Below, one piece after another: positions 42,309-50,151 of a DNA stretch of 64,000 bases (position 1 is the first letter of the stretch; every line of letters begins with the position of its first letter). Position numbers and translations under genes: made by a program. The notes under the pieces are model-generated. The model did no database searches, was not told the DNA's origin, and saw only the letters and a program-made list of their open reading frames with translations. The stretch is from Caulobacter sp. UNC279MFTsu5.1 (GTDB lineage Bacteria > Pseudomonadota > Alphaproteobacteria > Caulobacterales > Caulobacteraceae). The stretch spans positions 1-64,000 of the forward strand of contig NZ_FORN01000030.1 in NCBI RefSeq assembly GCF_900114015.1, written 5' to 3'.

Positions 42309-43666
42309 TGCGAGAGGCCTTTGGCGCCGTTTTGACCTTCGGCGCAAGTTTGTTCATCCCTGGAGCGGGCCGTTTCGGCCGCCAGGCTTCGGCGGAGCGC
42401 CAGATACATGCCGATCGCCAGGGCGGCGGCGACGGCGACCAGGGCCGCGCCGGCCCCGTTCAGGCCCGCGGCCCGGATCAACGGGACCAGGGCCGCCAGA
42501 TAGACCGCGCAGACCACGGCCCGGACCCGCAGGGCCAGGCCCGCCTTGCCCAGGGAGACCAGCATCGGCTCCAGCGGCATGGCCAACACGCCGATGGCGG
42601 CGGCGGCCACCTGCCAGTTCATGATGCCGGCCCCGGCGGCGAACGGCTTGCCCATCACGATGGTCAGCACGTCGTCGCCGAACAGGATCGAGACCAGCAG
42701 CAGCACGCCCGCCACCGCGCCGCCGATCAGGCCGATCTGGCGCGACAGCTTGCGCATGGCCTCCTCGCCGCCCGTGGCGCGCATCTTGGCCAGCTCCGGA
42801 TAGAGCGCCGGCACCAGCAGCTTGGCCGGCTTGGCCATGCCGTCGGCCACCTGGCGGCCGACGCGCCACATGGCCGCCTGGGCCGGACCCAGGACCGAGC
42901 CCACCACCAGGGTGATCACCTGGCTGAAGGCCGTGTCGATGGTGCCGCTGAAATTGGTGGCCCAGGCGAAGCGCCAGACGCCGGGCAGGCCTTCGGACAG
43001 CGGTCCGCGGAAGGTAAAGTCCTTCAGCAGCTGCCGGCGGTTGAGGTCCCACAGGGCCACGCCGTTGACATAGATGAAGGCCGTGACCGTGCCGGCGGCC
43101 CAGGCGGCCAGATAGGCCTCGATCGGGGCGTGCAGCGTGAAGCACAGGGCGCAGCCGATCAGGCGCACGGTCGAGCTGACGGCCTGCTCGGCCGCCAGGA
43201 AGCGGAAACGGTCGAACAGGCGCAGCAGGCCGACCGAGGTCGCCGAATCCATCACCGCGATCGACAGGGCGTAGCAGGCGGCGGCCGGCGACAGCGCGGC
43301 CGGCCAGCCCAGGAAATGCCCGAACAGCAGGGCGCCGATCACGCCCAGGGTCACCCCCACGGCGGCGCCCAGGGTGTCGAGCATCAGGGTGAACCGCAGC
43401 ACCTGCTGGAAGCGCGGGCGGTCGCCCTGCAGCAAGGCCGAGGCGCCGTACTGCAGCAGGGTCTGCCAGGACTGGAACTTGGCGACCTCGCCCAGGAACT
43501 GGGCGAAGGCGTTGATCAGCACGATCACGCCCATCAGGTCCTTGCCCAGGCCGCGCGCGGTCAGGGCGATATAGGCCAGCCCGACCACGGCGTTGACCGT
43601 ACGGCCGCCGAGCAGGGTTCCGGCATTGGCCAGGACCCGCTTCAGAACATTGGGTTCGTTGGTCAT
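42305..43666 (-). CDS. Polysaccharide/lipid flippase (MATE/Wzx fold)
   Basis: 453 residues from the ATG at 43666, which overlaps the previous stop (ATGA). It has around 12 to 14 membrane segments. ALTARGLGKDLMGVIVLINAFAQFLGEV and LGPAQAAMWRVGRQVADGMAKPAKLLVPALYPELAKM are RfbX/Wzx/oligosaccharide flippase signatures. It could flip a lipid or lipid-linked head group across the inner membrane. Placed between a glycerophosphotransferase-like gene and the acyl ligase, it may translocate a decorated sphingolipid; this is inference. Confidence 0.87.
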   Translation of the reverse strand: MTNEPNVLKRVLANAGTLLGGRTVNAVVGLAYIALTARGLGKDLMGVIVLINAFAQFLGEVAKFQSWQTLLQYGASALLQGDRPRFQQVLRFTLMLDTLGAAVGVTLGVIGALLFGHFLGWPAALSPAAACYALSIAVMDSATSVGLLRLFDRFRFLAAEQAVSSTVRLIGCALCFTLHAPIEAYLAAWAAGTVTAFIYVNGVALWDLNRRQLLKDFTFRGPLSEGLPGVWRFAWATNFSGTIDTAFSQVITLVVGSVLGPAQAAMWRVGRQVADGMAKPAKLLVPALYPELAKMRATGGEEAMRKLSRQIGLIGGAVAGVLLLVSILFGDDVLTIVMGKPFAAGAGIMNWQVAAAAIGVLAMPLEPMLVSLGKAGLALRVRAVVCAVYLAALVPLIRAAGLNGAGAALVAVAAALAIGMYLALRRSLAAETARSRDEQTCAEGQNGAKGLSQ

Positions 43667-44832
43667 CGGCGGCGTCGGGATCTCGGAGACAGGCGCTCGA
43701 CGATCGCCTGGGCGGCGCGGACCGAGGAAGGGGTTTCCCGCAGGTCGAAGCTTTCGGCGAAGCCCTGCGCCTGGGCCTCGACATAGTCGGGGTGTCCGCT
43801 CTGCGCGGAGGCGACGGCGTCGACGAGCCCGTCGACGCCGTCGAGCACGGGGCCATAGCGCCAGTGATGGAAGCTCTCGTCGCCGCGCCAGGCCGCGCCG
43901 CTTGCGTTGAGGAACAGGCACGGCTTGGGCGTGCGCAGGAACTCGTAGACCTGGCTGGACACGTCGCCCAGATAGATGTCGGCCGCGCGGGTGTAGGTCA
44001 TGTCGATCGCCGCCGGCCCGCCCAGGTCGAGGTGGATGCGCGGGTGGTCGACGAACGGCGCCAAAGCCTCGATCGTCCCGGGGGCCGCGCCTTCGAAGAG
44101 GCGGATATGGGGGGCGAAGATCAGATTGTAACGCTCGTCCGCCGCGAATTGCTCGAGGATCCGCCGTCCCCAGCGCGGCCAGGAGCCCAGGACGGGGTGG
44201 AAGTGCGGATTGTACAGCACCACCGGCCTGGCTCGGTCGAACGCCGGCAAGGGCGAGGGCGGCAGGGCGTCGATGATGTCGAACTTGGGGTAGCCGATCA
44301 TGGCGCAGGTCCGGGGCGTGACCCAGCCCTCGGCCAGCATCCGGTCGCGTTGCTTGGGACCGGCCGCCATCACCAGGTCGAACTGCTTGAGGCGCGGCTC
44401 GAACGGTCCGCCGCGGTCGCCCGCGCCATGCTGGGTGTAGACCAGCATGGTGTCCCTGACCCCCAGCTTGCGCAGCAGGGCCGTGGTGCGCTCGGGCGTG
44501 ACCACGGCGTCGTAGCGGCCCAGTCGGCGGGCGTTGGCCGCCAGCATCAGGGCCTTGGGCGGGGTGGCCGAGCCCTTCAGCCGCAGGTCCCGCAGCCACT
44601 TCGGCGGCAGCAGGCGCGAGGGGATCGGCGGGACCTTCAGGGTCTCGAGCAGCTCCCGCACATAGTCCAGGTGCTCCTGGGTGGTGGTGGCGATATGCAC
44701 GTCGATATCGGGCCAGCCCTCGGCCAGGGCGATGGCGATGGGCAGGCTGTGCAGGATCTGGTGGGTCTGGGCGATGTAGAGGAAACAAACGCTGGGCCTG
44801 TCTCCGCGTCCCTTCGGCTGGGCGGTGATCAC
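43663..44832 (-). CDS. CDP-glycerol glycerophosphotransferase-like protein
   Basis: 389 residues. Rossmann-like glycosyltransferase-B appearance with SVCFLYIAQTHQILHSLPIAIAL at the start, VYTQHGAGDRGGPFE in the middle and ADIYLGDVSSQVYEFLRTPKPCLFLN near the end, as in TagF/CDP-glycerol transferases. It may add glycerol-phosphate units, or a sugar, to the lipid. Chained by ATGA overlaps to the LptC-like gene upstream and the flippase downstream. Confidence 0.8.
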   Translation of the reverse strand: MITAQPKGRGDRPSVCFLYIAQTHQILHSLPIAIALAEGWPDIDVHIATTTQEHLDYVRELLETLKVPPIPSRLLPPKWLRDLRLKGSATPPKALMLAANARRLGRYDAVVTPERTTALLRKLGVRDTMLVYTQHGAGDRGGPFEPRLKQFDLVMAAGPKQRDRMLAEGWVTPRTCAMIGYPKFDIIDALPPSPLPAFDRARPVVLYNPHFHPVLGSWPRWGRRILEQFAADERYNLIFAPHIRLFEGAAPGTIEALAPFVDHPRIHLDLGGPAAIDMTYTRAADIYLGDVSSQVYEFLRTPKPCLFLNASGAAWRGDESFHHWRYGPVLDGVDGLVDAVASAQSGHPDYVEAQAQGFAESFDLRETPSSVRAAQAIVERLSPRSRRRR

Positions 44833-45446
44833 TGTTGCGGCGTAAGGCGCGTGCGCACCCGGCCCTTGAACAGCACCCGGTCGCCCTTGTCGCTGACCGA
44901 ATAGCTGTCGGCCCGGATGGCGCCGTTGTTCGGGCCGGCGCCCTCGACCGCGGCCCCGCCGACTAGGTCGCCGGTGCGGGTGTCGATCAGCGCCTTCTGC
45001 GAGGCGAACTTGTAGCCCTGGCCGTCGTCGATCTTGACGTCGCCGGTCAGCAGCAGCGAGCCCTTCTCCTCCTGGTAGGCCCCGTCCTTGGAGACCACGT
45101 GGGTGGGCTTGTCCGAGCCGTAGCCGCGGGTCAGCTGCGGGTTCTTCAGGAACACCTGGTCGGCGTTGTTCAGGTCGCGCGTCGCCGAGGTGGCGGTGAT
45201 CAGGAAGGCGCGTCCGTCCTTCAGCGTGCCGGTGAAGCGCGGATTGTCCATGCGCAGGGGCGCGGCGGCGGCGGGCGGGGCGGCCTTGACCTCTATGGCG
45301 CGGATCACGCCCTGGCCGACGATCGCCACCGCCGTGCCGATGGCGATGGCCGGCAGGATGGTCCGCAGCGCGCGCACCGGCTTGCGGTGGCGGTTGCGGT
45401 TCTTCTTGCGGACCGGACGGGCAATGGCGGGCGTGATGGCGATCAT
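44829..45446 (-). CDS. lptC: LptC-like periplasmic protein
   Basis: 205 residues from the ATG at 45446 (no strong ribosome site; an upstream in-frame start at 45518 is possible). A basic N-terminus precedes one membrane anchor (ILPAIAIGTAVAIVGQGVI). The rest is beta-rich (MDNPRFTGTLKDGRAFLITATSA; LTGDVKIDDGQGYKFASQKAL; GDRVLFKGRVRTRL), the LptC jellyroll pattern. It leads the operon that runs through a glycerophosphotransferase, flippase, FAAL and cerR, and it may pair with the LptF/LptG encoded 12 kb away. Confidence 0.83.
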   Translation of the reverse strand: MIAITPAIARPVRKKNRNRHRKPVRALRTILPAIAIGTAVAIVGQGVIRAIEVKAAPPAAAAPLRMDNPRFTGTLKDGRAFLITATSATRDLNNADQVFLKNPQLTRGYGSDKPTHVVSKDGAYQEEKGSLLLTGDVKIDDGQGYKFASQKALIDTRTGDLVGGAAVEGAGPNNGAIRADSYSVSDKGDRVLFKGRVRTRLTPQQ

Positions 45447-45554
45447 GGCTGTTGGACTGAAGGCGACGGGCCGAAAGGAACAGGCGACGGACTTAAGCCT
45501 CCCGGCCCGATCTCCCAAGAGGTATTGCGACCCTGCCCCCGCCCTTGAGTGTGG

Positions 45555-46337
45555 TCAACGCGGGTTTGTCGGGGCGGCGGGGTTGACCAGGCTGGACCGC
45601 TCGGCGGCGGTCAGCGGCCGCCAGCGGCCCTCGGGCAGGTCGCCCAGGACCAGGTCGCCGATCCGGATCCGCAGCAGGTCGACGACGGTCAGCTCGACCA
45701 GTTCGCACATCCGCCGGATCTGGCGGTTGCGGCCTTCCTTGAGCACGAACCGCAGCTGCTGGCGGCCGACGACCTCGACCTGGGCGGGCCGCAGCTGGCG
45801 CTCGTCCAGCGCCAGGCCGTGGCGCAGCAGGGCCAGCTTCTCGTCGGTGATCCAGCCGTCGACCCAGACCAGATACTCCTTCTCCAGTTCCGAGGCCGGG
45901 CCGATCACCGCCTTGGCCACCACCCCGTCTTCCGAAAGGATCAGCAGGCCGCGCGAATCCATGTCCAGCCGCCCGACCGGGGCCAGCTTGTTGTCGAAGC
46001 CGGGGATGACCGGGCTGGCGCCGACCAGGGCCTCGCGGGTCAGCAGGCGCACGGCCGGGACCTGACCCGGATCGGGCTGCGACGAGACGATCCCGACGGG
46101 CTTGTGGATCATCACCGTCAGGGCGCCGTCGAGCTGGGCCTGGGCGCGATCGGACAGCACCAGGGTCTGGCCGGGTTCGATCTTGCGGCCGACGTCGTCG
46201 ACCCGCTGGCCGTCGATCGACACCAGGCCCTGGCTGATCAGGGCCTCGGCCTCCCGTCGCGAGCAGACGCCGTTCTGGGCCAGCCAGCGATTGACGCGCT
46301 GCGGCTCGGCTTCGTCGTAGAGGCGGGTCCAGGCCAT
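45555..46337 (-). CDS. 23S rRNA pseudouridine synthase, RluB/RluE/RluF type
   Basis: 260 residues from the ATG at 46337. An N-terminal S4 RNA-binding domain (QRVNRWLAQNGVCSRREAEALISQG) is followed by the catalytic domain with LAPVGRLDMDSRGLLILSEDG, where the Asp in GRLD is the nucleophile. FVLKEGRNRQIRRMCELV is the conserved RsuA/RluB block. It isomerises a uridine in 23S rRNA. It is short compared with E. coli RluB, without a long basic tail, closer to RluF-type length. Confidence 0.9.
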   Translation of the reverse strand: MAWTRLYDEAEPQRVNRWLAQNGVCSRREAEALISQGLVSIDGQRVDDVGRKIEPGQTLVLSDRAQAQLDGALTVMIHKPVGIVSSQPDPGQVPAVRLLTREALVGASPVIPGFDNKLAPVGRLDMDSRGLLILSEDGVVAKAVIGPASELEKEYLVWVDGWITDEKLALLRHGLALDERQLRPAQVEVVGRQQLRFVLKEGRNRQIRRMCELVELTVVDLLRIRIGDLVLGDLPEGRWRPLTAAERSSLVNPAAPTNPR

Positions 46338-46452
46338 GGTCGGGCGTCCAGAGAGGTGGGTGGGCCTGTCTAGGGCCGGCGGGCGGTGTTCGGCAACCGC
46401 CATGGGGCCAGGGCCGTTCCTCACGCGGTGAAACTCGGCCCGGAGAGACCTC

Positions 46453-46755
46453 ATGACCGACCGCGTGGACAACGACACCGCCCTGGAGGAGGTCCTGGCG
46501 TTCCTGGCCGATCCGCCCGCGCCGGGCACGCCCGAGGACGCCCGCTTCGGCGACCGGCTGCGCCAGGTGCTGTCGGCCTCGATCGTCGACGAGCCGGTCG
46601 ACGAGGACGACCCCGTGCCCAAGCCCGAGCTGGCGCTGGACGACGCCCTGCGCCGCAAGCTGGAGGCGGCGGCCAAGCGGCGGTCGTCCAATCCGTTCGG
46701 CGAGCATCCGGAAGGCATCGGGCCGACGCTGGGGATGGATCTGCGGAAGTCGTAA
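46453..46755 (+). CDS. Hypothetical acidic protein
   Basis: 100 residues with GGAGAGACC just upstream of the ATG. Strongly acidic first two-thirds (EEVLAFLADPPAPGTPEDARF; DEPVDEDDPVPKPELALDD) and a basic patch (RRKLEAAAKRRSS). No motif, no signal. Divergent from the pseudouridine synthase. Function unknown. Confidence 0.65.
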   Translation: MTDRVDNDTALEEVLAFLADPPAPGTPEDARFGDRLRQVLSASIVDEPVDEDDPVPKPELALDDALRRKLEAAAKRRSSNPFGEHPEGIGPTLGMDLRKS

Positions 46756-46809
46756 GGGCGGGTCCTTCCGGCGGGTCCACCCACTCAAGGCCGTGCGTGG
46801 TCGGTCCGA

Positions 46810-47130
46810 TCAGTGATGCGCGTGGTGTTCGGCGTTGCGCTTGCGGGTCGCGGCCACCTTCCTGGCCGAGGCCGAGCGTTCGGCCGCCGTGCGCGAGGCC
46901 GCGGCCTTGCCGCCCTTCTCGCCGCCCTTGTGGGCCGCCGGATGGCCGGTGTCCTTGCCTCGGCCCGAGCCGCCGGGCTTCTTGCCGCCGCCGTCGTCCT
47001 TGTTGACCGTCGCCCAGGCCCGTCGTTCGGCCTCCTTCTCGGAGACCCCGCGCTTTTCATAGCCGTCGGCGATGTGGTCGGCCTTGCGTTCCTGCTTGTC
47101 GGTGTATTTCGACTTGTCGCCCTGGGGCAT
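46810..47130 (-). CDS. Small basic stress-type protein
   Basis: 106 residues from the ATG at 47130. MPQGDKSKYTDKQERKADHI, then YEKRGVSEKEAERRAWATVN, and a long Gly/Lys/Arg/Ala tail ending in NAEHHAHH. The N-terminal block is shared by many small alphaproteobacterial proteins often annotated as plasmid stabilisation-like. It looks largely disordered and could bind nucleic acid. No toxin partner is adjacent. Confidence 0.75.
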   Translation of the reverse strand: MPQGDKSKYTDKQERKADHIADGYEKRGVSEKEAERRAWATVNKDDGGGKKPGGSGRGKDTGHPAAHKGGEKGGKAAASRTAAERSASARKVAATRKRNAEHHAHH

Positions 47131-47232
47131 GTCGTCCTCCATCCGCTGTGGAAGGAAAAATCCGTCGCCTGGGCGTCAGGTTCCTAAGGCCAACCTTCGG
47201 AACAGGCCGAACAATCCGTCCGTTCGAAGCGC

Positions 47233-47697
47233 ATGGCGCGCAAGCTCAAGGTGTTTTCCTGGTCCGACGGCCTCCACGACTACACCGTGGCGACGACCTC
47301 GCGCGCCAAGGCGCTGGAGGCCTGGGACGTCGGCCGCGACCTGTTCAAGGACGGTACGGCGCGCGAGGTCGCCGAAGGCCGGGCCCGCGAGGCCGCCCTC
47401 GACGCGCCGGAGACCGTGATCACCACCCCGGCCGGCGGCCTGGGCGCGGCGCTGAAGGCGCTGCCCGCCAAGGCGCGGCGCAAGCCGACCAAGGCGGAGA
47501 CCGCGCGGGCGGCGAAGCTGGCGGCCCTGCAGGCCGAGCTTGAGGCCGTCGAGGACGAGGCGGAGGCCTCGGAACTGGGGTTCGCCGAGCGGCGGTCCGC
47601 GCTGGACGCCGAGGAGATGGCGGCGACGGAAGGGTTCGAAGCCCGGTGGGCGGCGCTGGAGAAGGCGATCAAGGCGGCGCGGTCCCCGCGCGGATGA
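47233..47697 (+). CDS. Hypothetical coiled-coil protein
   Basis: 154 residues. A conserved-looking N-terminus (RKLKVFSWSDGLHDYTVATTSRAKALEAW) leads to Ala/Glu-rich helices likely to form a coiled coil (KLAALQAELEAVEDEAEASEL). Cytoplasmic; annotated in related genomes as a cell-envelope or hypothetical protein. No catalytic motif. Convergent with the pectate lyase gene. Confidence 0.7.
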   Translation: MARKLKVFSWSDGLHDYTVATTSRAKALEAWDVGRDLFKDGTAREVAEGRAREAALDAPETVITTPAGGLGAALKALPAKARRKPTKAETARAAKLAALQAELEAVEDEAEASELGFAERRSALDAEEMAATEGFEARWAALEKAIKAARSPRG

Positions 47698-47735
47698 AGG
47701 CGCCGGTCGCTGGGAAGGCTGGGGGCGTCTCGACC

Positions 47736-49382
47736 CTAAGCCGTCACGTAGCGGATCAGGGCCGCCATGTTCTCGATATAGGCGCCGGTCGAGATGCCCG
47801 GCTTGGGCACGTCGGCGAGGTAGGGCGAGGTGTCGGTGGGATCGCCGACGCGAGTCTGCGAGAACTCGCCCGGGGTGACGGTCATCGAGCCGTCGCCGAT
47901 ATAGGGGTTGCTGACCGCTTTCATCGGCGTGGGCCACCAGCCCTCGGCGTTCAGTTCGGACATCAACTGGGCGGCCTGGGCCGGTGAGGTCGCGCCCTCG
48001 GCGGCCTTCAGGGCCCCGACATTGAGGTCGGACACCGAGAGGTCCTTGGTGGTGAAGTAGCGCGGCAGCGGGCGGCCGCCGCCCTTGGCCTTCAGCGGCG
48101 AGTCCTTGCTGGCGACTTCTGGCGGCGTCGCCTTCAGCGTCTCGTAGCGCTTGCGCAGCTTGTCGATATTGACCGCGCGGAACGACGAGTAGTGGACGAT
48201 GGTGTTCTCCCAGTGCTTGTCGACGAAGTACTCACCGTTGAACACGTTGGACCCGCGGCGGTGCACGTACAGCGGTTCGTTGGTGCCGATCTCGATGAAG
48301 GTCGGGTAGCGCGGCCTGCCGGGGGCGATCTTGTCGTCGAGCTTCAGGGCGGCCAGCCAGTCGAGGGTCTCGGGGATGCGGTCCAGGTACTTCGGGTCGC
48401 CCGTCAGCTGGTAGTAGTCCATCAGGTTTTCGAGGTTGCCGGCCGTGGTGTGGCTGGCGAAGGCCTTGGGCTCGTAGGTGCGCGCGCCGGCGGGCTTGAG
48501 GTCGGCGACCGTGTGCTGCAGGCCCCAGCCGGGCTGCGGCATGGGCTGGTGGGCGGCGATGTAGATGTCCATGGCGCGCCGGATCGGGTCCAGCACGCGC
48601 CTGTCGCCCAGGGCCTGCCAGACCATGAGCAGGAACTTGATGTTCTCGTCGACCACGCCGTCGTTGAAGGTGATGTAGCCGGTGTAGTCGGGGTGGCCCT
48701 TGTTCTCGAAGCCGCCCGACAGCGGGAAGCGCTGCGGCCAGCCGCCGTTCGGATACTGGGCGTCGAGGACGAACTGGATGGCCTTGTCCAGGGCCGGCTT
48801 GAAGGCCTTGTCCTTCTTCTCAAGGTAGATGCGCAGCATCAGCTGGCAGCTCTCGGCGGTGCCCTCGTCGTCGAACGTGGCGTTGCCGTAGTAGTGCTGG
48901 AATTCCTCCAGTCGCCAGCCGTTCCGGCCGATGGTGTCGTACCATTTCTTCAGCGACTCCGGCCCGGCCAGGTCGCCCATGTAGTTCCAGCCGCCGGCCG
49001 GGTGCTGGATCTTGATCAGCGCTTGGGCCGCCTTCTTGGCCGCGTCGTAGTAATAGTCGTCGCCGGTGGCGTGGTAGGCGTCGAGGAACAGATGGCCCAT
49101 GGTCGCCGTGCCGGGCGGCTGCACCCAGATCATGGTCGGGAAGGCCTCCATCTCGCCGAACCGGCGCGAGAAATCGGGCAGGTAGCTCCAGACATAGCCG
49201 CCCTCGTAGGCGGCCTTCTCGGCCATGAAGGTCGTAGCCTTCCTCATCGTCGCCAGGACCTGGTCCCTGGACGGCGCAGCGCCTTGAGCCAAGGCCTTCA
49301 GCGGGGCCATGGCCGCCGCGGCGGCGAAGGCGGCGGTGGTCGTCGCCAGCAGGCGGCGGCGGGTGAAGGGGCTCAGCGGCAT
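47736..49382 (-). CDS. Pectate lyase, PL10-like
   Basis: 548 residues from the ATG at 49382, which follows AGGGAGAG. A Tat-type signal (RRRLLATTTAAFAAAAAMAP) suggests folded export. The catalytic region shows WAQ-type repeats: HPAGGWNYMGDLAG, AQYPNGGWPQRFPLSGGF, GHPDYTGYITFNDG, the toroid pattern of PL10 pectate lyases. It would cut de-methylated pectin in the periplasm or outside the cell. The palindrome at 49555-49578 upstream is a candidate operator for a sugar-acid-responsive LacI or GntR repressor. Confidence 0.87.
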   Translation of the reverse strand: MPLSPFTRRRLLATTTAAFAAAAAMAPLKALAQGAAPSRDQVLATMRKATTFMAEKAAYEGGYVWSYLPDFSRRFGEMEAFPTMIWVQPPGTATMGHLFLDAYHATGDDYYYDAAKKAAQALIKIQHPAGGWNYMGDLAGPESLKKWYDTIGRNGWRLEEFQHYYGNATFDDEGTAESCQLMLRIYLEKKDKAFKPALDKAIQFVLDAQYPNGGWPQRFPLSGGFENKGHPDYTGYITFNDGVVDENIKFLLMVWQALGDRRVLDPIRRAMDIYIAAHQPMPQPGWGLQHTVADLKPAGARTYEPKAFASHTTAGNLENLMDYYQLTGDPKYLDRIPETLDWLAALKLDDKIAPGRPRYPTFIEIGTNEPLYVHRRGSNVFNGEYFVDKHWENTIVHYSSFRAVNIDKLRKRYETLKATPPEVASKDSPLKAKGGGRPLPRYFTTKDLSVSDLNVGALKAAEGATSPAQAAQLMSELNAEGWWPTPMKAVSNPYIGDGSMTVTPGEFSQTRVGDPTDTSPYLADVPKPGISTGAYIENMAALIRYVTA

Positions 49383-49554
49383 GGTGATGGTGCTCTCCCT
49401 GGGGACTTTCACGTCGAACCCCGCGGCGCAAGGACGCGGCGTGCTGGCCGGGAGAGGAGCAGGAGGGCCTTCGGTCCCCCCTCGATCCTGGTCGTCCTCC
49501 CGGTCGGTCCTTGCCGAAACCCCTGGCGCCGTTGATCGGCGCGGTATTGGCGTC

Positions 49555-49578
49555 AGTTATGATACCGGTGTCATAACT
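49555..49578. promoter_or_regulatory. 24-bp palindromic operator upstream of the pectate lyase
   Basis: Perfect 8-bp arms AGTTATGA and TCATAACT surround TACCGGTG, whose central ACCGGT is itself palindromic. It lies 173 nt upstream of the pectate lyase start. Central CG with A/T-rich arms is typical of LacI-family operators, and ACCGGT centres are known for pectin regulators. Regulator gene not in the window. Confidence 0.6.
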
Positions 49579-49783
49579 TGGCTAGCGTCTTTTAGTAGAG
49601 TTCCGTCTCGTGACGCGTCGTCATGTCCTGCGACAGGCCGTCACGTTGTGCCCGCCCGGTCGTTCGGCGAAAACAGGGCATCGGTTTTTGAGGCGACGCC
49701 GCCGCGCCGGGTTCTGGTAGCGCGCGACGCCGTCCTGTTGGGGAACAGGACGACGGCCCCGGGTCAGGAATGACCCGGGGCCG
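49579..49783 (+). ncRNA. Candidate small RNA ending at an orphan terminator
   Basis: No plausible plus-strand gene precedes the strong terminator at 49754-49787. The DNA between the operator and the terminator contains a GTCCTGTT-GGGG-AACAGGAC hairpin just before it (49731-49750) and no ORF with a ribosome site. A transcript of about 200 nt or less is possible. The 5' end is a guess. Confidence 0.4.
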
Positions 49784-49787
49784 TTTT
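49754..49787 (+). terminator. Strong Rho-independent terminator
   Basis: CGGCCCCGGGTCA (49754-49766), loop GGAA, TGACCCGGGGCCG (49771-49783), then TTTT. A perfect 13-bp stem. It reads best on the plus strand but no plus-strand gene ends here. Confidence 0.85.
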
Positions 49788-49896
49788 CAGTTTTGGGACC
49801 GGTACCGGGTAAGCTCTTGATTTTATATTATAATACCAATGTTCTGCGACCAGTGGTCACATGGTTGCGCGCGTTCATTTCTCGTAAATATCCACT
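49788..49896 (+). promoter_or_regulatory. AT-rich promoter region before the small ORF and HWE kinase
   Basis: TTGATTTTATATTATAATACC (49817-49837) is the most A/T-rich string nearby and could hold a -10 element. It precedes the 56-residue ORF and the sensor kinase. No regulator site identified. Confidence 0.35.
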
Positions 49897-50067
49897 ATGC
49901 CCGACCAAAACGATCATCTGAACGAAGCCGAGCGTCTCGAGCGGCAAGCCGAGCTCGCCGACAGCGATCACGCCCGCGAGGCGCTGCGTCGCATGGCCCA
50001 GACCTCGCGCCTGTCGGCGGCCCTGGTCGGCATGCTGGAAGCCAGCCGCGAAGAACTGCCGGGCTGA
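49897..50067 (+). CDS. Small helical ORF upstream of the HWE kinase
   Basis: 56 residues: MPDQNDHLNEAERLERQAEL, then a segment DSDHAREALRRMAQTSRLSA and a GMLEASREELPG end. Charged amphipathic helices, no signal. It runs from the AT-rich promoter and stops about 80 nt before the kinase ATG (or 9 nt before an in-frame GTG). It does not look like NepR. Codon use is chromosomal. A regulator or docking role is conceivable but unsupported. Confidence 0.5.
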   Translation: MPDQNDHLNEAERLERQAELADSDHAREALRRMAQTSRLSAALVGMLEASREELPG

Positions 50068-50151
50068 TCCGGCGGGGTGGATCGCGCCTTTCCTCGCCAA
50101 CACGTCCCCAAGATACACGCTTCGCTTGAATTGCTGCGCGGCTCGGTGAAC

